Below are positions 1 to 10,443 of a stretch of 64,000 nucleotides of DNA, in pieces (the first letter of the stretch is position 1; the number at the start of each line of letters is the position of its first letter). Made by a program: the position numbers and the translations under genes. The notes beneath the pieces were generated by a model that did not search any database, had not been told where the DNA came from, and worked only from the letters and a program-made list of their open reading frames with translations. Source of the stretch: Sycon ciliatum. Taxonomy: Eukaryota; Porifera; Calcarea; Leucosolenida; Sycettidae. The stretch covers positions 6,893,495 to 6,957,494 of the forward strand of contig NC_088643.1 in the NCBI RefSeq assembly GCF_964019385.1. The letters run 5' to 3'.

Positions 1-210
1 CGTACACGTACATGTGTGGGTGATACCTCTGCTGCGCTGGCAGTGGTAGAGGCCCAGGTACCGGCTTAGCGTGCACGAGCGGTATCAGTGATTGGAATAT
101 TGACTTGAAGTTGAACTTGCTAGGCCACTGTTTACCTAAGTAGGTAGACAGTTGTCTAAAGTCCCTAGGCTGCTTACAGTGCTCAATGTCCACTGGACAG
201 AGCAAGTAAT

Positions 211-325
211 ACAAATATTACACAGCAATGAATCAAACAAGTCTCATTCCGCTGTTACTCCGCCGGGGTAGTAACAGCGGAATGACTAATGAGACTTGTT
301 TGATTCATTGCTGTGTAATATTTGT
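211..325. repeat. Short foldback (inverted repeat)
   Basis: Two arms of about 50 bases are near-perfect reverse complements, beginning ACAAATATTACACAGC and ending with its complement, around a short GC-rich centre. The right arm carries a few extra bases. The block is bracketed by a direct repeat ACCTAAGTAGGTA (about 135 and 326). It is a hairpin-type non-autonomous DNA element of unknown superfamily. Confidence 0.75.
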
Positions 326-926
326 ACCTAAGTAGGTATATACATGTACATTGTTATGCTGTTTTGTTTTTTTGCATGTTTTTTCTTTCTTTCTAGAACT
401 TTGAGTTGAAGTTTTTGGAACACTTGGGAAAAAATATTCATTGTGTTTATTTTGCCCGTAAAAGAGGTTGTAACATCACGTACATGTGTGTATTGTAGTA
501 CTTGTAACATTACGCAAGGACTAGTGCTAGTGGTACATGTATTTTGCTTTACAAAACGGGTTTATTCAAACAATACGACATGGAAAGAAGGAAGAACACC
601 AAAAATACAAGGGATGAAACTTGGCGATGAAACAAAAATGAAAATTTGAAATAGTCTAATCCAAAGAAACTCTAGGCAGATGTATCAAAGTTGTTTAAAT
701 ATTCAACTCAATCCCTAGACGAATGCTTTGAGTGGTATTTTAATGCTCTATGTACAGATTACAGAGCCTTTACACACATACATTGTACATGTACATGTAC
801 ATGTAGAGGACAAATCAACTCGGACTCTTTTGTCGCTTCTCGGACTTTCAGACCTACAGTATTGCAATGTTCAGGCCACTGATGCTCAAGTGGTTATGCT
901 ATTTATTAATAATATTATTTATAACT
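326..926. other. No gene recognised
   Basis: AT-rich sequence with short runs of TACATG and poly-T. No ORF with coding character and no clear repeat structure was seen. Confidence 0.5.
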
Positions 927-1652
927 CGGATGTTGAGCCATAAATAAATGTGGAAGAGAAAAAGACATATGGATACGAGTTAAGAGTAACGCTCCATCAC
1001 TGTAACATGATACTATATACAGTCAGAAAGTGCAATAACTAGGCACAAAACTGACAGAGTACTGAAACATTCGACGTCCTGACACCTAGCTTCAACACAT
1101 CTTTTCAGAAGTATTTTGATCTTCTTTTCAGCAAACTCCCTCATTGATCTGCACCGCCTGTATTGTATAACTGTGTTTACTGAGTTCCTAGTTTAAATTC
1201 GTTTTTAAAAACATCTCTTTAATTCTTGCACTACCCCATTATGACCATGCTTAAAGACGCAGCGTCTTTTCAGAAGTATTTAGATCTTCTTTTCAGCAAA
1301 CGGCCTCATTCATCTGCATCGCTTGTATTGTATACCTGTGTTTACTGCTTACTGCTTACTGCTGCTTTATTGTTCCAAGTATCAGTTTAGTTTAGTTTAA
1401 ATATCTCCTATTATTATTATTATTATTTTTTCCTCACCCCACACCCCTCTACCCTGTTATCGGCCCTCTTAAGAGTTGTGTTCATCACTGTTGAGGCTTC
1501 CGATGGAAAATAAAAGAATACTACTACTACTAAAAATCTCCGTAGCACTTTCTGACTGTATATACATGTAGTATCATGTTACAGTGATGGAGCGTTACTC
1601 TTAACTCGTATCCATATGTCTTTTTCTCTTCCACAATATTATTTATTTATGT
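927..1652. repeat. Foldback element FB, copy A
   Basis: The left arm (about 927-1095) and right arm (about 1540-1640) are inverted copies containing the complement pair around ATGGATACGAGTTAAGAGTA. The same family recurs at 20555-20983. In this copy the centre carries two tandem copies of a CTTTTCAGAAGTATTT segment. It then holds a LINE-like 3' tail (about 1440-1540) ending in AATAAAAGAATAC and (CTA)n. Confidence 0.75.
1430..1540 (+). mobile_element. LINE 3' tail, family D
   Basis: The segment CCCTCTTAAGAGTTGT...CACTGTTGAGGC.TCCGATGG followed by AAATAAAA and a (TAC)n tail also occurs inverted at 60996-61062. A shared end followed by an A-rich simple tail is typical of 5'-truncated non-LTR retrotransposons. 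No coding part is left here. Confidence 0.5.
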
Positions 1653-1697
1653 ATTTCGTGAAAATCTGGCATATGGTTTTTCTGGCGCGGTCTGCTG

Positions 1698-2111
1698 TAC
1701 TGCCCGTCGCATCTCTGATCACCGCTAGTCCATCATACTGCCCGTCGCATCTCTGATCACCGCTAGTCCATCATACTGCCCGTCGCATCTCTGATCACCG
1801 CTAGTCCATCATACTGCCCGTCGCATCTCTGATCACCGCTAGTCCTTCATACTGCCCGTCGCATCTCTGATCACCGCTAGTCCATCATACTGCCCGTCGC
1901 ATCTCTGATCACCGCTAGTCCATCATACTGCCCGTCGCATCTCTGATCACCGCTAGTCCATCATACTGCCCGTCGCATCTCTGATCACCGCTAGTCCTTC
2001 ATACTGCCCGTCGCATCTCTGATCACCGCTAGTCCATCATACTGCACGTCGCATCTCTGATCACCGCTAGTCCATCATACTGCCCGTCGCATCTCTGATC
2101 ACCGCTAGTCC
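1698..2111. repeat. 38-bp minisatellite, about 11 units
   Basis: Head-to-tail copies of a 38-bp unit (core CGTCGCATCTCTGATCACCG, then CTAGTCCATCATACTGCC). Only scattered single-base differences between units are visible, for example TCCTTCAT for TCCATCAT. The high identity suggests recent expansion. Confidence 0.95.
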
Positions 2112-2417
2112 GTTATTAACTGGTTTACTTTATTGAATCCGTTGAGTTCATTGTCCGCTGCATGCTGTTCTCACATTTTGCTGACTGTACCAAAAACTTT
2201 GTGTTTTTTTTTTAGTTTGTTTGTTTGTTTGTTTTTTATTATTTCAGTTCGTTGCCTCAACAGTACAAAGTACAAATATCAAGAGGGACGAACGAAAAGA
2301 GAAAATAAAACAGAGCAAAGAGGAGTACAAGTACTTGATTGTATTCGCAAGGTTGACCCTACATTATACATATCTGCGGTGTGCATGACAGTTGTGCAAG
2401 ATGGACCGAGCGCACAT

Positions 2418-2530
2418 GGTTGGTTGGTTGGTTGGTTTTTATTTCACTTCGCACATTCAAACGGGATGACGACCCAATAAAATGACGGCGAAGGCTTAGC
2501 CTAGAAGTGGCTATGGAAGAACATAGTAAA
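2418..2530 (-). mobile_element. LINE 3' tail, family B
   Basis: (GGTT)n followed by TTTTTATTTCACTTCGCA and then a segment with AAACGGG and ACCCAATAAAATG. The related end at 59803-59900 has (GTAG)n, TTTTTATTTGAATTCGCA, AAACGGGCGG and CCCAATTACATG. This looks like the 3' end of a LINE lying on the minus strand with a simple-repeat tail. Confidence 0.5.
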
Positions 2531-3756
2531 AGCTATGGAAGCACATAGTAAGAGAATAGGATACTAATACATCGCGCTTGCTAGTGTCGTGATGCTGATG
2601 TGTTGGCAGATGTCAAAATCACATGACAAAAAAATGTCAAGCTACAGGACAGGCAACTCGATCATTGGCCCGTGCATCAGAGTCAGGGGACATTCTTGGT
2701 CGGTAGTTTGCTACATACTCCGGCATGCATGCACTGGCTGTTGGTAACCACCCACACACACATACACACACATCCCACGCCAAGGAAAGTTGTACCGGTC
2801 CTGTAGTTTGCTACACCGCACACGCCAGTGGAATCGACACTGCCGGCAGCTAGGTACTAGGTGGCAGCAGTGCAGGGTGCGCGTGACTGCGAGCCTGCAA
2901 CCGCAAGTAGTCCCTACACTACAGTCCGTGGTGACTACCGCCGTGTACTGGCCTGGTACATTGGTGAGGACGATCGAGTAGATCTACTATTACTAGTACT
3001 ACTACTAGTACCGACGTCTCCCACACATAAAACGGAGGTGGTTTCGGAAAAGGAGTTCATTCTTCTTCTTGCTCTTCACTCTTTAGTCTAAATAGATGCT
3101 TCCTTCTCGTTGCAGCCGGAGAGTAAACTGTTTTTGGGTCAGTCAGGAAATAGTAAGCGAGAAGTATGAACAAATGTGTAGATCACCATTTCCAACGAAG
3201 AAAGTCCCTTGTGAAGAACGCCTACATATTTCGCCGGTGGCGCTCCAGTGGCAGCTGATTGGTTCAGGTACAAGGTTGTAAGCTGGTTGACGAGTGACTT
3301 CGACCGTTCCTAAACTATTCCGCTGCCCGTTACCAACAGCTCCGGACACCCAAGTCCCGTCTTTAGATTAGAATTAGATTTGTTCACAGCCAGGTCTGTA
3401 TGTTGCCCTGCCACACCAACTCGGCACGAAGAGTGAGAAGGGTACCGACAGTCCGTAGACGGTAGTACACGCTAGCCAGCTGGGCTAGGCAAAACTAAGC
3501 CACCGGTACCTACCGAGTACCGTGTGGCGCTTCCGTTCGCGATTTCCGCCAAGAATGGCACGGTGAGTCGATTTCTTTCGCACTCAGCTTTGCTAGCTAC
3601 TACCACTTACTGTATTTTCCGTTTCGAGTGCAGTCTCGGAGAGTCTCCTCTATTTTAGTGTTAGCGAACTGTCTGTTGTAGAAACGTCACTACTGTAACT
3701 GGTACTCTACCTAGTGTACCTGTACATGTACCGTTGCTCGGTAATAATTGACATGG
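2531..3756. other. No gene recognised
   Basis: A mixed-composition stretch with short ORFs on both strands that show no domain signature, a small CA-rich patch near 2750 and a TACTAGTAC run near 2990. Nothing can be supported as a gene. Confidence 0.5.
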
Positions 3757-4591
3757 GGCCAAACTAAAGAAGGTGTGTGGTTCGACTAACATGGACATTT
3801 TTTTTACGGGCGGGCGGGCGGATTTTTTTTTTTTTAATATATTTTTTAGTAATAGCAATGAAAAGTATGAATGCCGCAGACATCACCACGCAACATGACA
3901 ATTTGTTCAAGGTTTGGTTTTGTGTGTTTCCAAAATCGATTTTCACGTTCCGATCATCAGTGGAAATACGGAACTAAAGAGATCAAGGGAAAGGGTGTTC
4001 ATGAGTTGTTTCTGCACTGTTCATGCCCGTTTGTCACACTTACTCTTTATTTTAGTTCTCACTTTTTGTAAAACTTACCACAAGTTACCCGTCATGTGTC
4101 ACACTTCTTTGGATTTTTAACCTTTGTTTTTCCCTTGATCTCTTTAGTTCCGTATTTCCACTGATGATCGGAACGTGAAAATCGATTTTGGAAACACACA
4201 AAACCAAACCTTGAACAAATTGTCATGTTGCGTGGTGATGTCTGCGGCATTCATACTTTTCATTGCTATTATTAAACTTTTATCTCCACGTAGATTATTT
4301 GTATATTTTTTAGTACATGTAAATACACTGTATACGCGTATCGAGTAGACTCTACTACCAGCACAAGGCAGCAGTCGTACCACTCACTGCACTGCACTGC
4401 AGTACAACTACAAGTCAAGTCCAAAAGGAGCCGCCTGCGTCCGCAGACTCACGCCGCACAGCACGTAGACGTGGACGTGTTCAGTCCACGTACGTCAGTC
4501 ACACGACAGCCCGCCGAAAAAAAGTTACGGTCGGGCTGAAATTGTACGGTCGGTCGGGTGAGTCGAACCACACACCTTCTTTAGTTTGGCC
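3757..4591. mobile_element. Harbinger-like TIR element (GGCCAAACT family), copy 1
   Basis: The terminal inverted repeats start GGCCAAACTAAAGAAGGTGT and are bracketed by a 3-bp duplication TGG (3754-3756 and 4592-4594). A shorter copy in the opposite orientation is at 47447-47815. The extra length here comes from a foldback inserted at about 3852-4301. There is no transposase. A 3-bp duplication fits PIF/Harbinger, but the TIR alone does not prove the superfamily. Confidence 0.8.
3838..4315. mobile_element. Foldback nested in the Harbinger-like element, 14-bp direct repeats
   Basis: Arms of about 130 bases (3853-3990 and 4140-4273), beginning ATAGCAATGAAAAGTATGAA, are near-perfect inverted copies. 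The insert is flanked by the 14-bp repeat TATATTTTTTAGTA (3838-3851 and 4302-4315). The uninterrupted copy near 47720 has that sequence once. Each arm also carries a CTGATGAT-CG-GAA-CG-TGAAA motif. Confidence 0.8.
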
Positions 4592-4599
4592 TGGTTATC

Positions 4600-4947
4600 A
4601 TTTTACCGTTCACGCTATTTTCGACGGTAGAGGGCAGAGGGCGAGTCTACTGTTTTTGATGTGTTTTCGAGACACGGCCCGGTTAGCAGTTCGGCTTCTG
4701 AGTCCTGACTCCTGACGCAACGATAGACGTGTGAGGTAACCCTAGTTCTAGTAGTTGGAACCGTTTCGTTCTCCCGCTAAAAAGAGCTTTCTATCGTCGA
4801 AACGGTACCAAACCGACGGTAGTTGGGGTTTGGGGTAGATCTACGAGTACCGTTGGATCTAGCGCGTAAACTGTAAAAATAATGCCATGTCTACACACAC
4901 AAAAAACGGTGCAGGCCTACCGCCGAAAATAGCGTGAACGGTAAAAT
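4600..4947. mobile_element. TIR MITE, about 348 bp
   Basis: The ends ATTTTACCGTTCACGCTATT and its complement (AATAGCGTGAACGGTAAAAT) are inverted repeats of about 27 bases. The element sits a few bases after the Harbinger-like element. There is no coding content, and I could not define a target duplication. Confidence 0.65.
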
Positions 4948-6019
4948 CCTCCAATCAGCAACTCGTCCGGTCTGGCACCGGGACTACGCGACCCCGCACG
5001 TGTTTGCGAACCGCTTTGGAGCTATTTTCTGTCGGCAAGATCAAGAAGCGCGAGCTGTTACGTTAGGGCCTAGGGGCGACCACCTTCCTTTTCTGTGTCT
5101 TGCTGGGACCATATTGGCGACTACCCAGCGTAGAAAAATTAAAATCATTTTGAGCGATAAACCCTGTACTGTATGAATTCTCACTCTTACTCTGTTCCAG
5201 AGCCGGGTCAGCGACCCGGTTGGGGGGGGGGGTAATAAGTACTTGGACCCGTTTGGCAAAAGAATACCGGGTCACTCGTGAGCCGGTTGGGAATACATAT
5301 GCTACACATACATCGTACATCAGGGTGTCCTAAAATAGTTACGGCTCCCTGATGCACATGCAGTCACAGTGGGCTAGCGGCGCTTGAACGTACCCCGGCT
5401 CTGACCCGGTTGGAAGAGTTGTGCCGAGGTACACTTGTACCCGGTTGGTTTGAAATCCTAGAGCAGACACTGTGTACATGGCATGCTCATTGGACTGGTA
5501 CATGCAGGAGTATAATATAACTGAGTATACACACACAACAACTGAGTATATATACTGTTGGTACTAGTGCGTCATTGTGCAATACCTGTAATAACAGTGT
5601 TCTACATTATACCATGGACTGTGTACATGTACACGTAGGTGAAATCCGACGGAAAGTAAGTTAGTGCATACTAGCCAAACTTCCACACAGTCAGTAGTCA
5701 GTACAGCCCTTGGCGCCCTGAAAGTGCTAGGAATACTGCTTGCCGCGCACATGCACAGGCACATTGATGTGATCCAGGTGGCCAGCTTTGGACTTTGCGT
5801 CGGATTCCACCTTACACAGTGCATAGTAGAACACTTTTGTTGATTCCTGCTGGTTCTTCTCCTTTGATCTATCTCTCCTCTACAACTAGGACGGTTCTGC
5901 CAGGCCATGAATTGGTTCTGCCGAGAACAACGACGGCGACAGCGAAACCAGCTCGAGATGGGTTGCAAGCAACAGTCACCCTCTACTGCGGCATAAGGAG
6001 CGGTGAGGTAGGCCCAGCA
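4948..6019. other. Intergenic, with an ACCCGGTTG-rich dispersed repeat
   Basis: Between about 5200 and 5490 there are several ACCCGGTTG or GCCGGGT words, an 11-base poly-G, and an AGAGCAGACACTG word. The same words recur at 28720-28800 and 32390-32500, so this is probably a diverged repeat family. No gene was seen. Confidence 0.45.
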
Positions 6020-6652
6020 ATGGTGCCACCCTCCTTAACAAACTCCTATCATTGTTCCCGAGATGGCACAGCCGCACCGCACCTTTCTTCTGCACGACGT
6101 TGCAATGAAGAAGCCGAGAGTGTGTGTTTCCGTCGCCGTGTCGCCTCAATCGTGTCAACTTGTCTAGTACTACTCAACGTCTTGACTTGGCTGCTTCAAC
6201 CCAGCATTCGCATTGCCCTGGTGTCTTTGACCTGCTGCTCCGACGCGTGCTGGCAGTGTTGCAGTGTGTACGTGCCGTTGCTTTCTTCTCTGGCAGCAAG
6301 CAAAGTCAAAGCCCTGAGTGTGCGTCATCGCCGCCGTTTGGACCGGATCAAGACACTTCAAGCCCGTGTACTGATTAGTTTGTTAAAGTTCCTGTTCCAC
6401 TCGGGAATGCTCCTGCCACTGGTGTTTGCAATCCTAACGGGAATACTAGTACCTACTAGAATACAGACAGTATTCTTCCAACATGATGATCTGCAATCGG
6501 CGTGGAAGTTCCAGCCGATCGATGGCCCGTACTCTGCCCATGCGTGGCCCAAGCTGCCCGTGACCATTAATGCCTACGTGGCACCTCTGTGCTGCCTGCA
6601 TCGTCCAACGCTTCATCTGCCGACGTATGTGCACCCTCGTTTCACCGCCTGA
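6020..6652 (+). CDS. Hypothetical membrane ORF, uncertain
   Basis: An open frame of about 210 codons starts at the first ATG (6020). The frame is open further upstream to about 5795, but without an ATG. Two hydrophobic stretches are visible, one around VSTCLVLLNVLTWLL and one around FHSGMLLPLVFAILTGILV, with an Arg/Lys-rich segment (VRHRRRLDRIK) between them. I recognise no family. The stretch is somewhat more GC-rich than its flanks, but opposite-strand ORFs are also long, so it could be chance, a decayed gene or one exon. No splice partners were identified. Confidence 0.25.
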   Translation: MVPPSLTNSYHCSRDGTAAPHLSSARRCNEEAESVCFRRRVASIVSTCLVLLNVLTWLLQPSIRIALVSLTCCSDACWQCCSVYVPLLSSLAASKVKALSVRHRRRLDRIKTLQARVLISLLKFLFHSGMLLPLVFAILTGILVPTRIQTVFFQHDDLQSAWKFQPIDGPYSAHAWPKLPVTINAYVAPLCCLHRPTLHLPTYVHPRFTA

Positions 6653-9509
6653 ACAGGTGCCAGACATGGTCAGCGTATCCAATGGAATTGAACATGTAAA
6701 CTGCTTCCGCTAGCAGTGGCGGGGATATAGAATTATGCTACTGCTCCCGACATCTACAGGACCCTTATACATGTATATTATAGGTATGTTTGTGTGTGGG
6801 TGGGTGCGTGCGTGTAATCTACCCGTGTATGGGTTAGACTGAGTGTGTTCGAAATAATGGTCATCTATTACCAGTTAATTGTCAATCTCTCTGCAGAACA
6901 ACTTTCCATTGAATGATATTCCTTTTTCAAGTATGTATATGGCTTTTGGTGTTGACTTTTTGGTATTTAGATATTGATATTTGCTGGCCTGCTGCAGATG
7001 TTTAAAGACATTTTCCGGGCCCAAATGAATTATTTATCGTCTTTCTGTCCTGGCAATATGGTGTGGCTTGCTTAATTTATCGTATTTATTTCCTTTTTCC
7101 CGTTTCCATCCCCTTCAAAGTGATCAAATATTTATTGTAACATGTACATGTATAATATATACCGGTATCTGGTTTCAGTTTTCCCACTCAGATTCAGTGA
7201 GTTGTGGCAGCTCGAGAGAGTGCTTGATGCAACTCGACACTGACGGTAGCAATAAAGCCCGTTGTCAAGGACACCCGGGCCAACCCTGTGCTCTGATAGC
7301 CAATCACTGAAGACAGTTCGTTCATGAGTCGCTCTTGGCAGTAGGTAGTTTGTCCTTCGCTCAAAACTGAGAGCATTAATTTAGAAGCTCCGTGCTCAGT
7401 AGTACAACTACAATGATGGATTGCAGTGCATGAAAAAATTAATAGTAGGCACTTCAGTCACGTGACATGACCTGTCAAAAAGTGCTAACGCTGAATCGCG
7501 TACATGCGTGGCACCAAGGAAAGGCGCATGCATAGATCGATCTGTAGCTGCACGGAAGCTGCGCAGGGCCTTCTCGTGTGGCGCAGCATGTAGCTGAGGC
7601 CCTCAGCTTTCGTTTGAGCCCACATACGTCATGATGCGGCAATTTTTTGAACTCACGTACAGTTCGAGTAAAATCGGCAAGGATTTTTCGGGCATTTCAC
7701 TTGGTTGCACGCATTTGCCATGTAGCTCATCGTCTTCAGCGTCGTATTTCCTTTCGGGATCAGTTGTCCTCGTTCGTCCGACACTTTGCGCATTGCTGCG
7801 CAAGGAGAAATAATGCGAGGTGTTATTGGAAGCGAACCGCGACAGGCGTCCTCCCGGCAATAATCCTTGTTCGTCGGAGCCCATGCGCATGGCTGCGCAA
7901 GAAGAAATATTGCCAGGTGTTATTGGAGTCGCATCGGAGCAGTCGTCCTCTCCTGCAGGCGACGAGTAGGACAGTATATACTTCGGCGACTGGACCAAGA
8001 GAGCTGACATCAAAACGGCCTGCTCGGAACAAATCGTCAGCTGATCAGCAGGTGGCTTCCAGCGACCAAGAAAAGCATTGACGGTGATATTATACCAAGA
8101 ATCCAGCACACACTCTATGCACAAAATCTCTCATGCTGGAGTTGCTGAAGTTTCAGTAGTCCCAAAAATTTGCAGACGATGTTCTATTGTAATAGTTTGT
8201 CATTTCTTTCCGTCAAATACCCGGTAAATTCTAGTTTGCTCAGTCTTCGGCTCATTGTTCTTCCGTACTCATCACCAAGTCAGTACTGTACATGTAGCAA
8301 CAATGTTTTCTGGCACTGAATTATTGTAGTTACTTTATCTTACCTCAAAGTCTCATCTTATGCTTTTCCGAAGGCTTCTCTGCACTGTTTTCATGCTGTT
8401 GCGATGGAGTTGCTATGCTGTTGCTATGGAGTTGCCATGGTGACCATACCCGATATCTTCGTCGGAGCTGCCGGACGGATGAAAAATCCGAAGTTTTTCC
8501 AAACCATGCTGTTTCTGCATTCATCTGGTTATTTTGACCTGCTTCCAGCGAGCCTGGTATTTTGCCACTATAGACACTGAAGCAAGTTCTGCCAATTTCT
8601 GATATGCTGCTGGTGCCGTCGAAATACTGAAAATGCCGTTATTCAATTCTCCGACTTTGGGTGGCTATATCTCTGTGCTAAGTTATTCTTTTTGCTTCAA
8701 ATTTTCTGTGGAGTCTTCCTAAACCTATCTGAATCAGATACAAAAAAGAAATACGCGTATTTCTCGTTTTGAAAAAATCGCCTGAAGTGCCTATTAATAG
8801 TCGAATGACACCCTACATTGTGTCTTGCACGGACGGTGGATGCTGTAGCACTGCCACTGACTGTACTGGTCGTTTCACATCCCGGCGGCATTCGGTGGTT
8901 GACAAGTGACGTACATGTACAATGCAACATGCATTGCGTGTGATCAAAGTAACTTAGTTATGCGCGCAATCCCATGAGTTACCTGAGTTGCTACAGTCAG
9001 TGGTAGACCTACCCAATGCAGTGCTAATGGTAGATGTTGACCTACTGTATAAGTACAAATTTCGCTATATTCGTTAGGGGGCACGAAATAACTAAAGTTT
9101 GTACCAAACTAAAGCTTTTTTCTGAACTTTCGGGGCGACAGACCTCGACCAAAAACGAAATTTAGTAGATCTACGTAACAAGCCTGCTGGTGCAGTGGTG
9201 GAGTGGTCTAACGAAAGATTTCGTCACGGATCGAAAATTGTATAGTCTACTAGTATTATACAATTATCACTCCCTTAGTATTGACTCCCACAGACTTTTG
9301 CTACACATAAGCAGTCAAATATTCCTGCATATTGACTCCTTAGGGCTTATATTTGACTCCTTTTTAGGGATTGAACACATGCTTTGGTTAGTCGTGATAC
9401 TAAGTAAATCTAATATTGACTTCGTGCTTGGTCAGTATAGGAATAAAAGACCTCGTACATGTAAAAGACCTCGGCTTCGCCTCGGTCTTTTATCGGCTTT
9501 TATTTCATA
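6653..9509. other. No gene recognised
   Basis: Mostly AT-rich. At 7770-7950 an 80-base segment (core TGCGCAAG.AGAAATA) is present twice in diverged tandem, and ORFs run across it on both strands. Nothing identifies which strand, if either, is coding. Confidence 0.4.
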
Positions 9510-9809
9510 TACTGTATATTCTCTATTATAAGCCCAGGTCTCCATTACTAGCACAGTCTCTAATACTAGCACACTGTGAGCACCTTTCGAAACATTATGA
9601 GCACAGTCTCTATTATTAGCACGGTATTGGTGGAAATCAATGCTGCATGCATGATATCCAGCATGTATTTCTTCTTGCTCTGTATGGATGTATTGGTTGA
9701 AAAAATATAAGCGCAGTCTCCAATATAGGCGCGGTCTCCAATATAAGCGCGGGGTAGAGGGGTGTTGAAAAAATATAAGCACGGCGCTTATAATAGAGAA
9801 TATACGGTA
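9510..9809. mobile_element. Mariner-type MITE, 300 bp
   Basis: The ends TACTGTATATTCTCTATTAT and its complement are inverted repeats of about 24 bases with TA at both edges. The interior repeats short phrases such as AGCACAGTCTC and AAGCGC.GTCTCCAATAT. There is no coding content. Confidence 0.7.
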
Positions 9810-10443
9810 ACCTCCTACTCAGTCAATATTAGTCTTTACTCTTAGACACATACAGTAGTCCTTACTTCACAACAGCAATGCACTGACGACGTGACCTGTC
9901 AGTCTACCATGGTCTACGCGGTCCACCTGTGTAGACTCTACAGTCCAGGGATCGGGAGTCGCGGAAGATCTACCAATGGCAATGCCCTCCACAGACTAAC
10001 ATTAGTAACAAGTACATAACAGCACTCGGCAGTGCCACAGACTACACGTCCACAGCCCAGGCGGAATTGACGATCTTTTGCCGGACTGGTGGAAGAATAT
10101 TGCCTTTGTAGTTTGGCTTTGTCCAGGATTTTCCATCTTTGGCAGTGACAGAATTGTTTCAGTCGCAATTCTTGGTGGTTTCCAAGTCTGCCGGTTGCCG
10201 TGCCGTTGCACCAACTAATTACTTCCCATTCTAGCATTGCGACCGCGATTGGTGGTGAAGGGGACTCCGGTAGGGCAAAGTCCACGACATCTCTCCCATC
10301 CGTGAATAGTGCATGCGCAAAGGCTCGGGTCTGAACAAATCAATGACGGTTTCTTCTTTCGGCAGTAGGCCGGCCCGAAGAAAACAGTTCGTCGCTCCGT
10401 CAATACTACACAGTGAGTCTGTGCTCCTCTGACAGCGGCAAGC
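9810..10443. other. Upstream region of the beta-helix gene
   Basis: Precedes the large plus-strand gene. No TATA box or initiator can be assigned with confidence. The minus-strand ORFs here show no domain signature. Confidence 0.4.

Noticed and set aside
1698-2111. CRISPR-like array
   Set aside because: Units are contiguous with no unique spacers, and the context is an animal genome. It is a minisatellite.
5795-6019. Upstream extension of the weak membrane ORF
   Set aside because: The open frame begins at TTG with no ATG before 6020 and shows no signal peptide or domain.
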